Source: Sipunculus nudus
Lineage: Eukaryota > Annelida > Sipuncula > Golfingiida > Sipunculidae
Assembly: GCA_026874595.1 (NCBI GenBank)
Contig: CM049318.1
Location: 43,880,456 to 43,944,455, forward strand
Direction: 5' to 3'
DNA: 64,000 nt
Shown here: positions 50,502 through 61,745 of the stretch, in pieces
Numbering within the stretch: position 1 is the first letter of the stretch
How the letters are laid out: every line of letters begins with the position of its first letter
Position numbers and translations under genes: made by a program
The notes under the pieces: generated by a model
Database searches by the model: none
The model's input: the letters and a program-made list of their open reading frames with translations, nothing else
Told to the model about the DNA's origin: nothing

Positions 50502-52070
50502 AACAAGGGACCCATGGGTCACATCGCTCAGCTGAATTCTGGAAAAAAATTTTAAATATATATATAACCTCATATTTTGAAAAGATAAGAGGAAATGGCC
50601 CTGCTTACTGGTGATAATCAATTATTAAATATATATTTGGCGAACTAATACTGTGCATATATCAAAGATGCAGAAGTCTCTCACTATGATGATCAAAGAT
50701 TTCTAGAAGTATCATCATTTCAGCTATGTGACAATAACGTGCATATAAAATAACCATTGGAATGTATGAACATCTGTCAATTATAGAACAGGGAAGGAAG
50801 AGGAGATAAGCTGAAGTATTATAATACACATTAAATTTATTAACTGCAATAAAATGCTGTAAAACAAATTTTTAATAATTCAGTTTTCTAATGAGCATAA
50901 ACGTAATCTGATAAGTGTATGTTGAACATTGTAATATGTGGAAATTGTAGTGAAAACACTTAATAATGCAATAAGGAAATTATGTTGACTGAGCACTTTT
51001 ATGGACTCCATGAAAGATGTAGGAGCCTCATTATGACATTCTCTTGAAGTTTGGTATTTCTACTAAGTGACTGGAATATGCATGTAAATATACCATACCC
51101 AGAGAAATTATGAATTCTGTAAATAATGGAATGATGGACATGAGCCAAAGTATAATAAAAATTAATTTATTAATTGAAATAAAATGCTGTAAAAAATCAA
51201 ATTAGCATAAATATAAAGTAAATATGATGTGCATCAATTAGGCATAAATCACATTTGCATTGTGTAATAAATATAACTTGTTGCCTGAAACCATTAAATG
51301 AGGAAATAAGGAAAAATGGGCCTCAGTGTTATATGAAGGGATACATATTTCACAAACAAAAATGTGTGAATGTAATAGTTTTCAAAAGTAAAATATATGG
51401 ACATATGAGCTAAAAATGAATCCCATTAAAGTTTGCCCAATATTCCTGATAAACTAAGTGTAACAGTGTTATTCATATCAAAGCCCAGCAAACTTTTAGA
51501 TATATGAATGAAATACTACAAAATATTTTTTACCTTATTAAATCTCTTACATATCAATGAACAATTACATTTGATACACATATTTTATCACATTTGAATT
51601 GAAATTATAATTTTCATCTTCTTTATTAGTCCTTTGTATTAGAGGGGTGGGGTGGTGGGGGAGTCTCTGTGGTTACAGGTCTGTCAACAGAATGGGAAGG
51701 AGAAAGGGAGTGGTGGGATGGGGTTGGGGGGGGGGGGGGGTGGAGAGACAGAGACAGAGAGGTTGTTGCAGGCAGCCTGACCCAGATACTGCAGAGGTAG
51801 CACCTGGCTACTGTGGACTGATTACATCACACTCAAGTCAAGACTGGCAAGCTGGCAGTGTGTGAGCCTTGCATTAAGATGGTGCATGAAACTTGAATAG
51901 AATCTACAGTTTCTGATCAATTGGTTTCAAATTTCAGATTTATACAGATAAAATACATGTGTGTAGATGCTGTGAAAATTAAATCCATACCATTTACGAG
52001 AAAAAAATGTGCCATGGTCAAAGTAGGGTAAAATTTAAGGTACTGATTCTATATTTATGCTAATAACTTA
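50502..52070 (-). mobile_element. B4/B1-type element, interrupted by B2
   Basis: The left end is AACAAGGGACCCATGGGTCA, then TCGCTCAGCTGAATTCTGG. The body is shared with 11982 and 28150-28631. A G-rich stretch (51720-51745) and B1 body follow until CTAATAACTTA, where B2 begins. Confidence 0.7.
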
Positions 52071-53762
52071 AACAAGGGACCTATGGGTCACGGCGCTCAG
52101 CTGTTATATATGATAAAAAATATGATTTAGAAATGAGGCACATGCTGGTTTTGTGTGGTAATAAGTATAAGCTGTATTATGAGTTGTTGTTGTTTAGCTT
52201 ATGTATGATTTTGATAGTACCTTTGGAGACAGAGAAGAGAATTGATTTCATTTATTTTATTAACAAATGGAGTACTATTGTCACACAGATTTTTACTTGG
52301 CCATATAACTTATAAGCAGAACATATAATATAAGAGTTTAACTATTTATTAAAAAAAATTACAAATATTGTCCCAGATATAATTTTTATTAAAAATAATA
52401 AGAGAATCATATGATTTTTAAAATGAAATATAACTGAAATGATTATTAAAATAATATTAAAGAATATATTCATGAATGCATTCAAGAATACATTTGGAAA
52501 GTATTTGCACTGGTATTCATATACTTTCATTTTTACCTGAATTCCCATTCTTTATGCAAGAAATTTTATAATGGAGTACATATTCATATTCGTATTTAAA
52601 TACAATTGCAAAGTATTCCCACCATGTCTGGTATTTATTCAGTTTTCACCAAACAATGGTGTTGAGAATCCAGAATGTACAAAATTCACACATTTAAATA
52701 ATGATCATAAGTACCTGGTTTTATGGCTTTTATTTATATTAAAAAAATAAATGTGATATATTCATTTTGGACTAATTTCACATCAATGTACACACTAGAC
52801 ACAGTAGGAATCTAGATTAATATTATCAACTGCATCTTTGTCTATCATTAATTTCCTTCATATGATCCTTAATGATTAGTAATGAATAATATGATTTTAC
52901 TTTTTTATTATTAAAATTGAACTGAAAAATGCCATAGGTGACTGCATGGTGTTATTTGGAATAGGTGACACTCTATCCATCGACACAAGATTCTTATATC
53001 ATCAGTAACTGCACGTTAATTCCCTATTATTATAAACTAACAAATTCCTTTTCTATTTTTCTTTAATTTGTTATTAAAAACCAATTAAATTGATTAATTT
53101 ATTGTTTATTGTTATGTTGTTGGTTAAAACTACTAGATGAGTTGGGTTCCACACCTGGATCAACTGTGGCTGGCCATAAGCTGCCTGGCTGCCAAAGTAT
53201 ATGCCTCGCCTCAAGCGTGCATAATTTGCTGAAAGTTCAACAGGTGACTCAAGAGTGGCTGGAGAGAGCCAAGGTCTGACATGGTCTCATTAAAACATTA
53301 ATAAAAGCTACAATTTTTGGCCAATTTCTTTCAGCTTTTGAAACTAAAAAGCTGAAATCCTTATGTGTGCATGATATGAAAATTATATAAACAGAGCTCA
53401 CATGAAACAAAAGTGAAATGGTCAAAGTTGGGCAAAATTTAAGGTACTAATTTTATATTTATACTAATAACTTATAAAATTTTAAAAATTCAGAACTAAT
53501 TTTGGGTATTCAATTGAATCTTGATTAAATAATGTTACATCCCTGACAAAAAATCTCTAGCTTCAGCAAGCCCTTTGTTAAGGCAGTAAATATATTTCTT
53601 GATTTTTTACAAAGTGCATTATGTTTGGGCCCATAACTTAAAACAATTACGCAATACTGACATCATTTCTGGCATGTGCACAGAGAATGTATAGAAAAAC
53701 ATGTATATTATATATGATTAAAGTCAGATCAGTGATTTTGATATTAGGCAGTATTGAAGTGT
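52071..53762 (-). mobile_element. B2 element, main part
   Basis: The left end is AACAAGGGACCTATGGGTCA, then GCTCAGCTGTTATATATG. Collinear with the complete B2 until GCAGTATTGAAGTGTC, where A1 sequence begins. Confidence 0.75.
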
Positions 53763-55712
53763 CTTGTAAATAAGAATACCATCAAAGACGCATAGACAGG
53801 TCAAAATATCAGTCCAATACATCAAACTTCCCCAGAGTTTGATGCACTGGGCTGACAAGGTTTAGGTGAGTAAGGCAGTTGCCCCTTAGTGACGTATGAC
53901 AAATTGCTGCCTCAAGCTACTGCACTTAGTGAACTCTTGACCTGCACCTGGCTAGACTGAGTGAACTTTTGACCTGTACCTGGCTGCACTGAGTGAACTC
54001 TTGACCTGTTGCATAATATGACACAGTTGGCAGTCAGCCAAAGCTATAAATAGAATGCAGCTACTGCACTGAGTGAATTCTTGATCTATACCTAGCTGCA
54101 CTTCTTCCAATCCTGGCATTGTGCCAAAACTATTTATAGAGCTGACATCATCTTGGCTAATGGCCAAAATCATGGCAATGGCAATCTGCCAATGGTTAAC
54201 CAAGTGCTGCCATCTGTACACAAAAGTGGTCCCTACTTGAAATAACTTTGAAAATTATTTTCTCAATACAAAATGTTTTTCAGCTGACTTTTTATAAAAA
54301 AGAAATCAGGAATATATGTAAAATTATTACGGATGCATACTCAATGCAAAATTAAAATACAGATATATATCACTGATGGCAAATTCTTGAATTAAGTTGA
54401 GTAGGGATACCAATAACTTATAATCCACGGACAGTTGTCTTTATATAGCCACAGAGAGCTGAACATCCATGATTGTAACATTGCCTGGTATGATGAATAA
54501 CTTAAATCATAAATCTAAATTTTTTAAAAGCTTTTAAAAAAACTTTCTTGTCAATATTAACCAAATATAACCTGAAATCTATATGTCTAGTGGCATGATG
54601 TAATAGATGCTGATAAACTGGTGCCAGGCTAGATGTAACAGCATCACACAGCTAACATATATGGTAAAATGACTCAATTCAATCCCTATAATTCAGCCAA
54701 AAATCATTCATGTGGAACCATTAATGACAATTATTATAAGAATTATTGTAGGGATTATTCTTGTAAAATATTTAACAAACTGGCTTCAGTGGCATCAGTC
54801 GAAAAACGTTTTGCAAGTTTATAACTCATATAAGAAGATACAGCATAATGGCTAAGTTAAGCTTCCCGTAACTCAGCCAAAAAGCACTGAACCAAAACCA
54901 TTTGTACAAACTTGAATTATCAACATCTAAGGATAATTAATGTGTGAGATTTAAGAATTTGGCCATGTGGTTTTTGAGAAGAAGATCTTTGTAGCCACTG
55001 AGCTAAAATGGGCTGTTATGATATATATCTAAATTCAGCTTCCCATAACTTAGCCAAAGTCACTGAAAAGAGACCATCTGAACAAACTTCAGAAAGCACT
55101 ACCCTAGGATCATTTCTGTGCGATATTAAACATTTTGGCCATATGGTTTCAGAGAAGAAGTTTTTTGTAGCCCTCGGTATGATACAGGCACTAATGACCC
55201 CGTACAAAAAAGGCCGATGCAGGTGGTGCCAACAATACCTCAATTTCAGATATGACCTATGTGACCAAGATTGGCATAAAATTTGGTGATGATAGCTCCA
55301 GCTGTTTCTGAGATTTTAATTTTAATATGCTTTTTTTGCACAGTTAACAAAGTTCAACCTCCTGTAACTCGGTCAAAAATCTCCAAACTGGAACCATTCA
55401 AACAAATTTGAGAAAGATTGTTCTAGGGATCATTTCTGTGAAAGATTGGACCATTTGGCTGGACAGTTTCGGAGAAGAAGCTTTTTAAAGCTTTTTTAGC
55501 TTTTTCCCTATAAAATCTTAGAAAATGCAGTTAGAAAAAAATAAACAAAATCTGATATTGTTTTTTGGATGATTGATTATTTGCAAAAAATTTTGTGATG
55601 CTAGCTCCAGCCGTTTTTGAGATAGCTATGGTAAATGTACAGACAACGCACGACACACGTCGCACGACGGACGATGCCGCACCATAGCATAAGCTCACAG
55701 GTTCGCTAAAAA
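53763..55712 (-). mobile_element. A1 element lacking its left end
   Basis: Starts inside the A1 body (AATACCATCAAAGACGCATAG) and runs through the TATAAATAG block and A-tail cores to CTCACAGGTTCGCTAA. Confidence 0.7.
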
Positions 55713-55961
55713 CAACACCAAGTGGTATTAGGCAGTCATGAAATGTAACAATAGGCTTTAAATGGAATATGGAGGTTTCTCCTTAATTTCTCAGAGGAAT
55801 GAAGTCAGAGTGACCTAATTTTGGCTTTTGCTAGAGATTTTGGGAACATCTAACATTAAGCTGAATTTCAAATTCGTAGGTCCAACGGTGTCAAAACACG
55901 CTATTCTAAGAGACAGACAGACAGACAGATGGACGATGACCAATCACTTACAGTCATCTGT
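55713..55961 (-). mobile_element. B2 tail with degraded right end
   Basis: Resumes at GTATTAGGCAGTCATGAAATG, overlapping by about 20 bases the text that preceded the A1, then CCTAATTTTGGCTTTTG and a GACAGACAGACAG tract. The expected TCAGCTGAGCTAA is replaced by TCATCTGTCAAC, where a minisatellite starts. Confidence 0.6.
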
Positions 55962-56172
55962 CAACATTGTCACACAATCAGCCACTGGTCTCAGCATTGT
56001 CGCACAATCAGTCAGTCCTCTCAGCACTGACACAAAATCAGCCAGTCCTCTCAACAACATCACACAATGAGCTAGTCCTCTAAACATCGTCTCACAATAA
56101 GCCTGTATACTCAACATTGTCACACAATCAGCATTATACCACAATCAGCATTATCACACAATCAGCATTGTC
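55962..56172. repeat. 30-bp minisatellite
   Basis: About six units of 30 bases of the type CAACATTGTCACACAATCAG, then CCAGTCCTCT. Because 30 is divisible by 3, it keeps frames open on both strands; I do not take those as genes. Confidence 0.85.
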
Positions 56173-56339
56173 TGTAGACAAGATCAATGGTCATCCCTGC
56201 TAAAATAAAGTACAGCAAGATATTGCATCACTGTGCAACATTTTGGAATATTTAATGGCCACTTTTGGTGGAACAAACTAAAGTAATACAAGGTGGTTAT
56301 ATGAATGCTGATCACTGTTGGTTGGGAGGGTGTTTTTAC

Positions 56340-56473
56340 CTCTTCTCCTAAGAGTGCTCTGTTACACATTTCTGAGGAATCACATATGGCTGGTAGGTTG
56401 TAGCCTCCCTCTAGCACCAAGACGACTTTACCCCCAGCCAAGGTCATCAGCTGCTGAGTAAGGTAGCCAAAAC
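56340..56473 (-). CDS. HDAC4: Class IIa HDAC exon: end of the deacetylase catalytic domain
   Basis: This 134-nt exon follows a TTTTTTCCTGTCAG acceptor and ends before a GTAAAAAC donor. It starts with two bases (GT) that complete a codon begun in the upstream exon; TGT (Cys) would restore the family motif CFGYLT. It then reads 44 codons, from [14 protein letters not shown] through [20 protein letters not shown] to ALLGEE. This is the last helix-strand portion of the arginase-like deacetylase fold in class IIa enzymes. The GGY tyrosine (codon at 56400-56402) occupies the catalytic-tyrosine position (Tyr306 in HDAC8; His976 in human HDAC4). The exon end, just after ALLG-E-E, resembles the human HDAC4 boundary. 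The preceding exon is not visible in the window. Confidence 0.93.
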
Positions 56474-57111
56474 CTGACAGGAAAAAATACTATGAATTCA
56501 ATTAATTTAAAAACATAATTTTTAAAATCAATGCAGTACAAACTTTGTGTTATGATATTAAATTTATATATATAAACTGTAATCTCAAAACACAAGAAGT
56601 CCACCCTCAAGTGCAAAGCCAACAGGAACTGTACATGCAGTTGCAAACTTGCAATAGGTAGCAAGTAATGGCTAACGTTCTCTGTAATGTTACACTGAGA
56701 GTTTTAACTGACATACTGTAAAGTCTCAAGTACAAGCTGGACCATGTATAAGCCGTTGGAGATTTTTGAGGTGGGAGAAAAGGGGAAAATATTTTTGGCC
56801 CTCAGGATCATGAGGAAGTCCATGGTCACTGCAGCTCGGCGGACAACTTTTGGTTTGTGGAGTCGCGTAAATGGAAGAATGAACTATAACGTAGTCTATC
56901 TTTGCAGGTTAAGAGGACAAAATCTAAGTAATAATAACTTTTTGCGGAGAAAAATGTATGATATAATATGAATCAGGAATGGTTCTTATCTTACAAATGA
57001 CGTGCAAACAACAGTCACCATATGCTTACATATTTAAATGCAAACTGGTATGAATTAATCAGTGTGTCCCCGGAGAGAGAGTTCTCAGAAATCGGTATTA
57101 GTATTTTGCAT
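56474..57111. other. Low-copy DNA upstream of the HDAC exon; possible old transposon copy
   Basis: 56713-56990 (TCAAGTACAAGCTGGACC, ATGTATAAGCCG, AAAATATTTTTGGCCCT, GCAGCTCGGCGGACAACTTT) has the look of a dispersed element, but there is no second copy here to prove it. No further HDAC exon was found. Confidence 0.3.
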
Positions 57112-57924
57112 AACTAGGGACCCATGGGTCTCGACGCTCAGCTGAATTTGTCTACAAGGATATTTTTAAAGACATTTTTCAGAATGGCAGTCCTGTGATC
57201 TTAACCAATGACCTTGTGACAAAAAAGTCTTAGAACTTATTATCCTTGAACTTACAGCATTTAGATTATTGTAACAATCTTTTAAAAAGTGACCTTGACC
57301 TCTGACCAGGTAACCTCAAAATCTACAGATTTCCTCACTTTAGGCAAGTAAGTCATGTGTGAAAGATGGAAAGTTAGGGATGAAAAGTTTGATTTACAGT
57401 GCATCCACAATCTTTTTAAAGATGTGGCTCCTGTGACCTTCAACTTAGATCGCTGGACCCTGGTAATCAAAATGAATTTACTTATGTGGTTGGTCATTAT
57501 TAAATCAAGTTTGAAGCCAGTTAATTTTTAGTAAATAAACAGAAAAATATTTGTTAAAATAGAAAAAATACAGGTGGCGCCACCACGTTTCAGGAACTGA
57601 CAAAACTAGTCATGGTCAATATTCAAGGCAAGATTCATGACAAACCATGCATTAATTATCAATATATTGGAAGTTTTGTATCAAATTTCTTACTATTCTG
57701 GGGGGAACTTTCAAGCCCCGTAGCTCAAAGGATGTATGTCGCAGTGACCTCATTTCGGGTTTCAAAGGAGATTTTTTATTGACCTCCCTAGATTATCACT
57801 TAGAAGTTTCTAGGACCAGTTGTTATGATTTGTGCCCTGCTAACGGCCGGCCGGATATCCGTATGGACGACGGACAAAGCGCCATTCCTACACCTCAGTT
57901 GACTTACAGTCAGCTGAGCTAAAA
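57112..57924 (-). mobile_element. B3 element, complete and compact
   Basis: The left end is AACTAGGGACCCATGGGTC, then CGACGCTCAGCTGAATTTG. The right end is GACTTACAGTCAGCTGAGC then TAA. The ~0.8-kb body has GTGACCTTGACC units and an exact GGTGGCGCCACC at 57573. A1 body follows immediately. Confidence 0.8.
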
Positions 57925-58821
57925 ATGATTGTAGCTGGCACCACCAGTCTTGTATACAACAAAGCTATCAGAGATATATACATATGCCCAAGTTCAGACT
58001 GATATATCAAACCCCTCCTGAGAAATAAGCAGGGACACACACTGTGCAAAAATTATTGTAGGTGGCACCACCAGTCTTGTATACCACAAAGCTATTCGAT
58101 AGGTATAAATATGCCTAATTTCAGGCTGATATATCAAATTCCTCTATAGAAATAAGCAGGCACAAAAGTCACACATTGTGCAAAAGTCATTGTAGGTGGT
58201 GACACCTGTCTTGTGAACGAGAAACCCATCAAAGACGCATAGACAGGTCAAAATATCAGGCCAATACATCAAACTTACCTTAAGTCTGATGCATGGGGCT
58301 GACCACGCTTAGGTGAGAAAGGCAGTTGCCCCGAGTGAACTGTGACAAATTTGCTTGCTCAGGCTTGCACTGAGTGAACTCATGACCTGCACCTGGCTAG
58401 ACTGGGTGAACTTTTGACCTGTATCCGGCTGCACTGAGTGAACTCTTGACCTGTTGCCTAATCTGACACAGTCGGCAGTCTGCCAAAGCTATAAATAGAT
58501 TGGCTCCACATGCAGCCCTGAGAGGCATGACACCCATGAGGTGATCACATGGTGCCCATGAGGTGTTCACATGTCACCCATGAGGGGATCACATGCCTTA
58601 TGCTTGGCTGCACTGACTGAACTCTTGACCTATATCTGGCTGCACTGAATGAACTCTTGATCTACTGCCAAATCTGAAACAGTTGGCAGTTTCTTAACCT
58701 ATTCAAATATACAGACACAATCTTAGCCTGTTGGCAAATCTGTCTACATATACTGAAAGACTTTGGCTAAAATGCATTTTTCAAGCTGACATATTCATAA
58801 ACTTTTTATCAAAATATCTAG
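57925..58821 (-). mobile_element. A1 element, body before the E insertion
   Basis: Starts ATGATTGTAGCTGGCACC, the A1 base sequence expected after ACACAACACAAAA. Includes TATAAATAG at about 58490 and a three-unit TGATCACATG array. Stops at AAAATATCTAGA, where E begins; it resumes at 61746 with TAATAAAAGATGCAG. Confidence 0.75.
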
Positions 58822-61745
58822 AACTAGATATTTCTTGGCACCGCAGGTGCCATAGTATCCCCAGACAATTAATCCCCCCCCCCCCCTTTAAGAATAGGCC
58901 CCCCATCTTCAGCAACAATTAATATCAGACCACACTCATAGAAAAGGTCATTCTCATAGAAAAGGTCATGATCCAAATTTCAATATACATCATCCCCTAA
59001 CCCATGTCTATGTATATGCAAGAAATCTGTCCATTAGTTTTTGACTTATAATGCTCACAATACTGTTAAGTGGCAATGATGGGGTATTAAACGGCACGAA
59101 AACAAGTAAAAGAATAACAGGTGGCACCACCTGTTTCCCGTACATGACAACACTATCCAAGATCTTCGTTCAAGTTCATTTTTTGACCAATCAATGCATC
59201 CCTTATTGAGAAATTAATGATTTTGTGTGATTTTCACCATATATGGCAATATTCAAGGTCAAGGCCACTCATTGGAAAGGTCATGACCCCTATTCAAATA
59301 AACATTACCCTATAACCCATATCCATGTATATGCATAATATGAAAGAAATTTGTCCATTAGTTTTTGACTTATAATGCTCACAGTACTGATAAATGGCAA
59401 TGATGGGGTATTAAACGGCACAAAACAAGTAAAAGAATAACAGGTGGCGCCACCTGTTTCCGGTACATAACAATACTTTCCAAGATCTTCGAACATGTTG
59501 ATTTTTGGACCAATGCATGCGTCCCTTATTGAGATATTAATGATTTTGTGTAATTTTCACCATATATGGCAATATTCAAGGTCAAGGCCACTCTAATAGG
59601 AAAGGTCATGACCCCAATTTATATATACATCATCCCATAACCCATGTCTATGTATATGCATAATATGCAAGAAATCTGTCCATTAGTTTTTGACTTATAA
59701 TGCTCACAATACTGTTAAGTGGCAATGATGGGGTATTAAACGGCACGAAAACAAGTAAAAGAATAACAGGTGGCACCACCTGTTTCCCGTACATGACAAC
59801 ACTATCCAAGATCTTCGTTCAAGTTGATTTTTTGACCAATCAATGCATCCCTTATTGAGAAATTAATGATTTTGTGTGATTTTCACCATATATGGCAATA
59901 TTCAAGGTCAAGGCCACTCATTGGAAAGGTCATGACCCCTATTCAAATAAACATTATCCTAAAACCCATATCCATGTATATGCATTATATGAAAGAAATT
60001 TGTCCATTAGTTTTTGACTTATAATGCTCACAGTACTGATAAATGGCAATGATGGGGTATTAAACGGCACAAAACAAGTAAAAGAATAACAGGTGGCGCC
60101 ACCTGTTTCTGGTACATGACAATACTTTCCAAGATCTTCGAACATGTTGATTTTTGGACCAATGCATGCATCCCTTATTGAGATATTAATGATTTTGTGT
60201 AATTTTCACCATATATGGCAATATTCAAGGTCAAGGCCACTCTAATAGGAAAGGTCATGACCCCAATTTATATATACATCATCCCATAACCCATGTCTAT
60301 GTATATGCATAATATGAAAGAAATCTGTCCATTAGTTTTTGACTTATAATGCTCACAGGTTATAAATGTACTGTTAAGTGGCAATGATGGGGTATTAAAC
60401 GGCACAAAAACAAGAAAAAGAATAACAGGTGGCGCCACCTGTTTCCGGTACATGACATTACTATCCAAGATCTTCGTTCAAGTTGATTTTTGGACCAATG
60501 CATGCATCCCTTATTGAGAAATTAATGATTTTGTGTGATTTTCACCATATATGGCAATATTCAAGGTCAAGGCCACTCATTGGAAAGGTCATGACCCCTA
60601 TTCAAATGAACATTATCCTATAACCCATATCCATGTATATGCATAATATGAAAGAAATTTGTCCATTAGTTTTTGACTTATAATGCTCACAGTACTGATA
60701 AATGGCAATGATGGGGTATTAAACGGCACAAAACAAATAAAAGAATAACAGGTGGCACCACCTGTTTCCGGTACATGACAATACTTTCCAAGATCTTCGA
60801 ACATGTTGATTTTTGGACCAATGCATGCATCCCTTATTGAGATATTAATGATTTTGTGTAATTTTCACCATATATGGCAATATTCAAGGTCAAGGCCACT
60901 CTAATAGGAAAGGTCATGACCCCAATTTATATATACATCATCCCATAACCCATGTCTATGTATATGCATAATATGAAAGAAATCTGTCCATTAGTTTTTG
61001 ACTTGTAATGCTCTCAGGTTATAAATGTACTGTTAAGTGGCAATGATGGGGTATTAAACGGCACGAAAACAAGTAAAAGAATAACAGGTGGCGCCACCTG
61101 TTTCCGGTACATGACATTACTATCCAAGATCTTCGGTCAAGTTGATTTTTGGACCAATGCATGCATCCCTTATTGAGAAATTAATGATTTTGTGTGATTT
61201 TCACCATATATGGCAATATTCAAGGTCAAGGCCACTCTCATAGGAAAGGTCATGACCCCAATTTAAATAAACATCATCCCATAACCCATATCTATGTATT
61301 TGCATAATATGAAAGAAATCTGTCCATTAGTTTTTGACTTATAATGCTCACAGTACTGTCAAGTAGCAATTTTGGGGATATTAAACGGCATGAAAACAAG
61401 TAAAGAATAATAGGTGGCGCCACCAGTTTCTGGAATATGACAACCATATCCATGATCTTCGATCAACTTGATTTTTGGATCAATCCATGCAAATTTTCTT
61501 TAGATATTTAAGAATTTGTGTGATTTTCCCCAAAATTGAACCTATTCAAGGTCAAGGTCACTCTCCTAATTGAGGTCATGACCTCTTTTAAATAGGCGTC
61601 GTCCTCTCACCCATATCTATACATATCCCAAGTTTGGTAAAGATACGTGAATTATTTTTTGAGTTATTGTGTCCAAAAGAAATCTCTGCGGCGGCAGCGG
61701 CACGACCGTGCCTAAACCATAGTATCCCCAGACTATGTCTGGCGA
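58822..61745 (-). mobile_element. E element with ~325-bp tandem cores in a ~650-bp higher-order pattern
   Basis: The left end is TTGGCACCGCAGGTGCCA (7-bp hairpin), then GTATCCCCAGAC. The right end is CCATAGTATCCCCAGAC, TAT, then GTCTGGCGATACAA. About eight cores alternate between a CCACTCATTGGAAAGG type and a CCACTCTAATAGGAAAGG type. Exact palindromes lie at 59443, 60092, 60428, 61087 and 61413. A C-run at about 58876 follows the left end. Read on the minus strand, the 3' end is hairpin-AGAAATAT-CTAG-T. Confidence 0.85.

Larger units (their letters stand above)
11117..56473 (-). other. HDAC4: 3' part of a class IIa histone deacetylase gene
   Basis: Gene-level summary of four exons listed separately. 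They join in the order 56473-56340, 35081-34997, 11820-11682, 11153-11117, with splice phases 1/0/1/2 matching at every junction and AG/GT borders throughout. The joined product is about 130 residues: the end of the deacetylase domain, a linker and an acidic C-terminus. Class IIa enzymes are nuclear-cytoplasmic shuttling corepressors that bind MEF2 through an N-terminal region, which is not in this window. The order of blocks ([47 protein letters not shown]) follows the vertebrate HDAC4/5/9 C-terminus. Most invertebrates have a single class IIa gene, so the symbol means 'HDAC4-like', not a specific vertebrate paralogue. The introns are filled with rolling-circle-type repeats. Confidence 0.88.

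Noticed and set aside
55828-56144. Open frames on both strands over the 30-bp minisatellite
   Set aside because: The unit length is a multiple of three, which keeps frames open by itself.
58990-61700. CRISPR-like regular repeats
   Set aside because: Units of ~325 bp that are similar throughout, with no short repeats separated by unique spacers; the sequence is eukaryotic.
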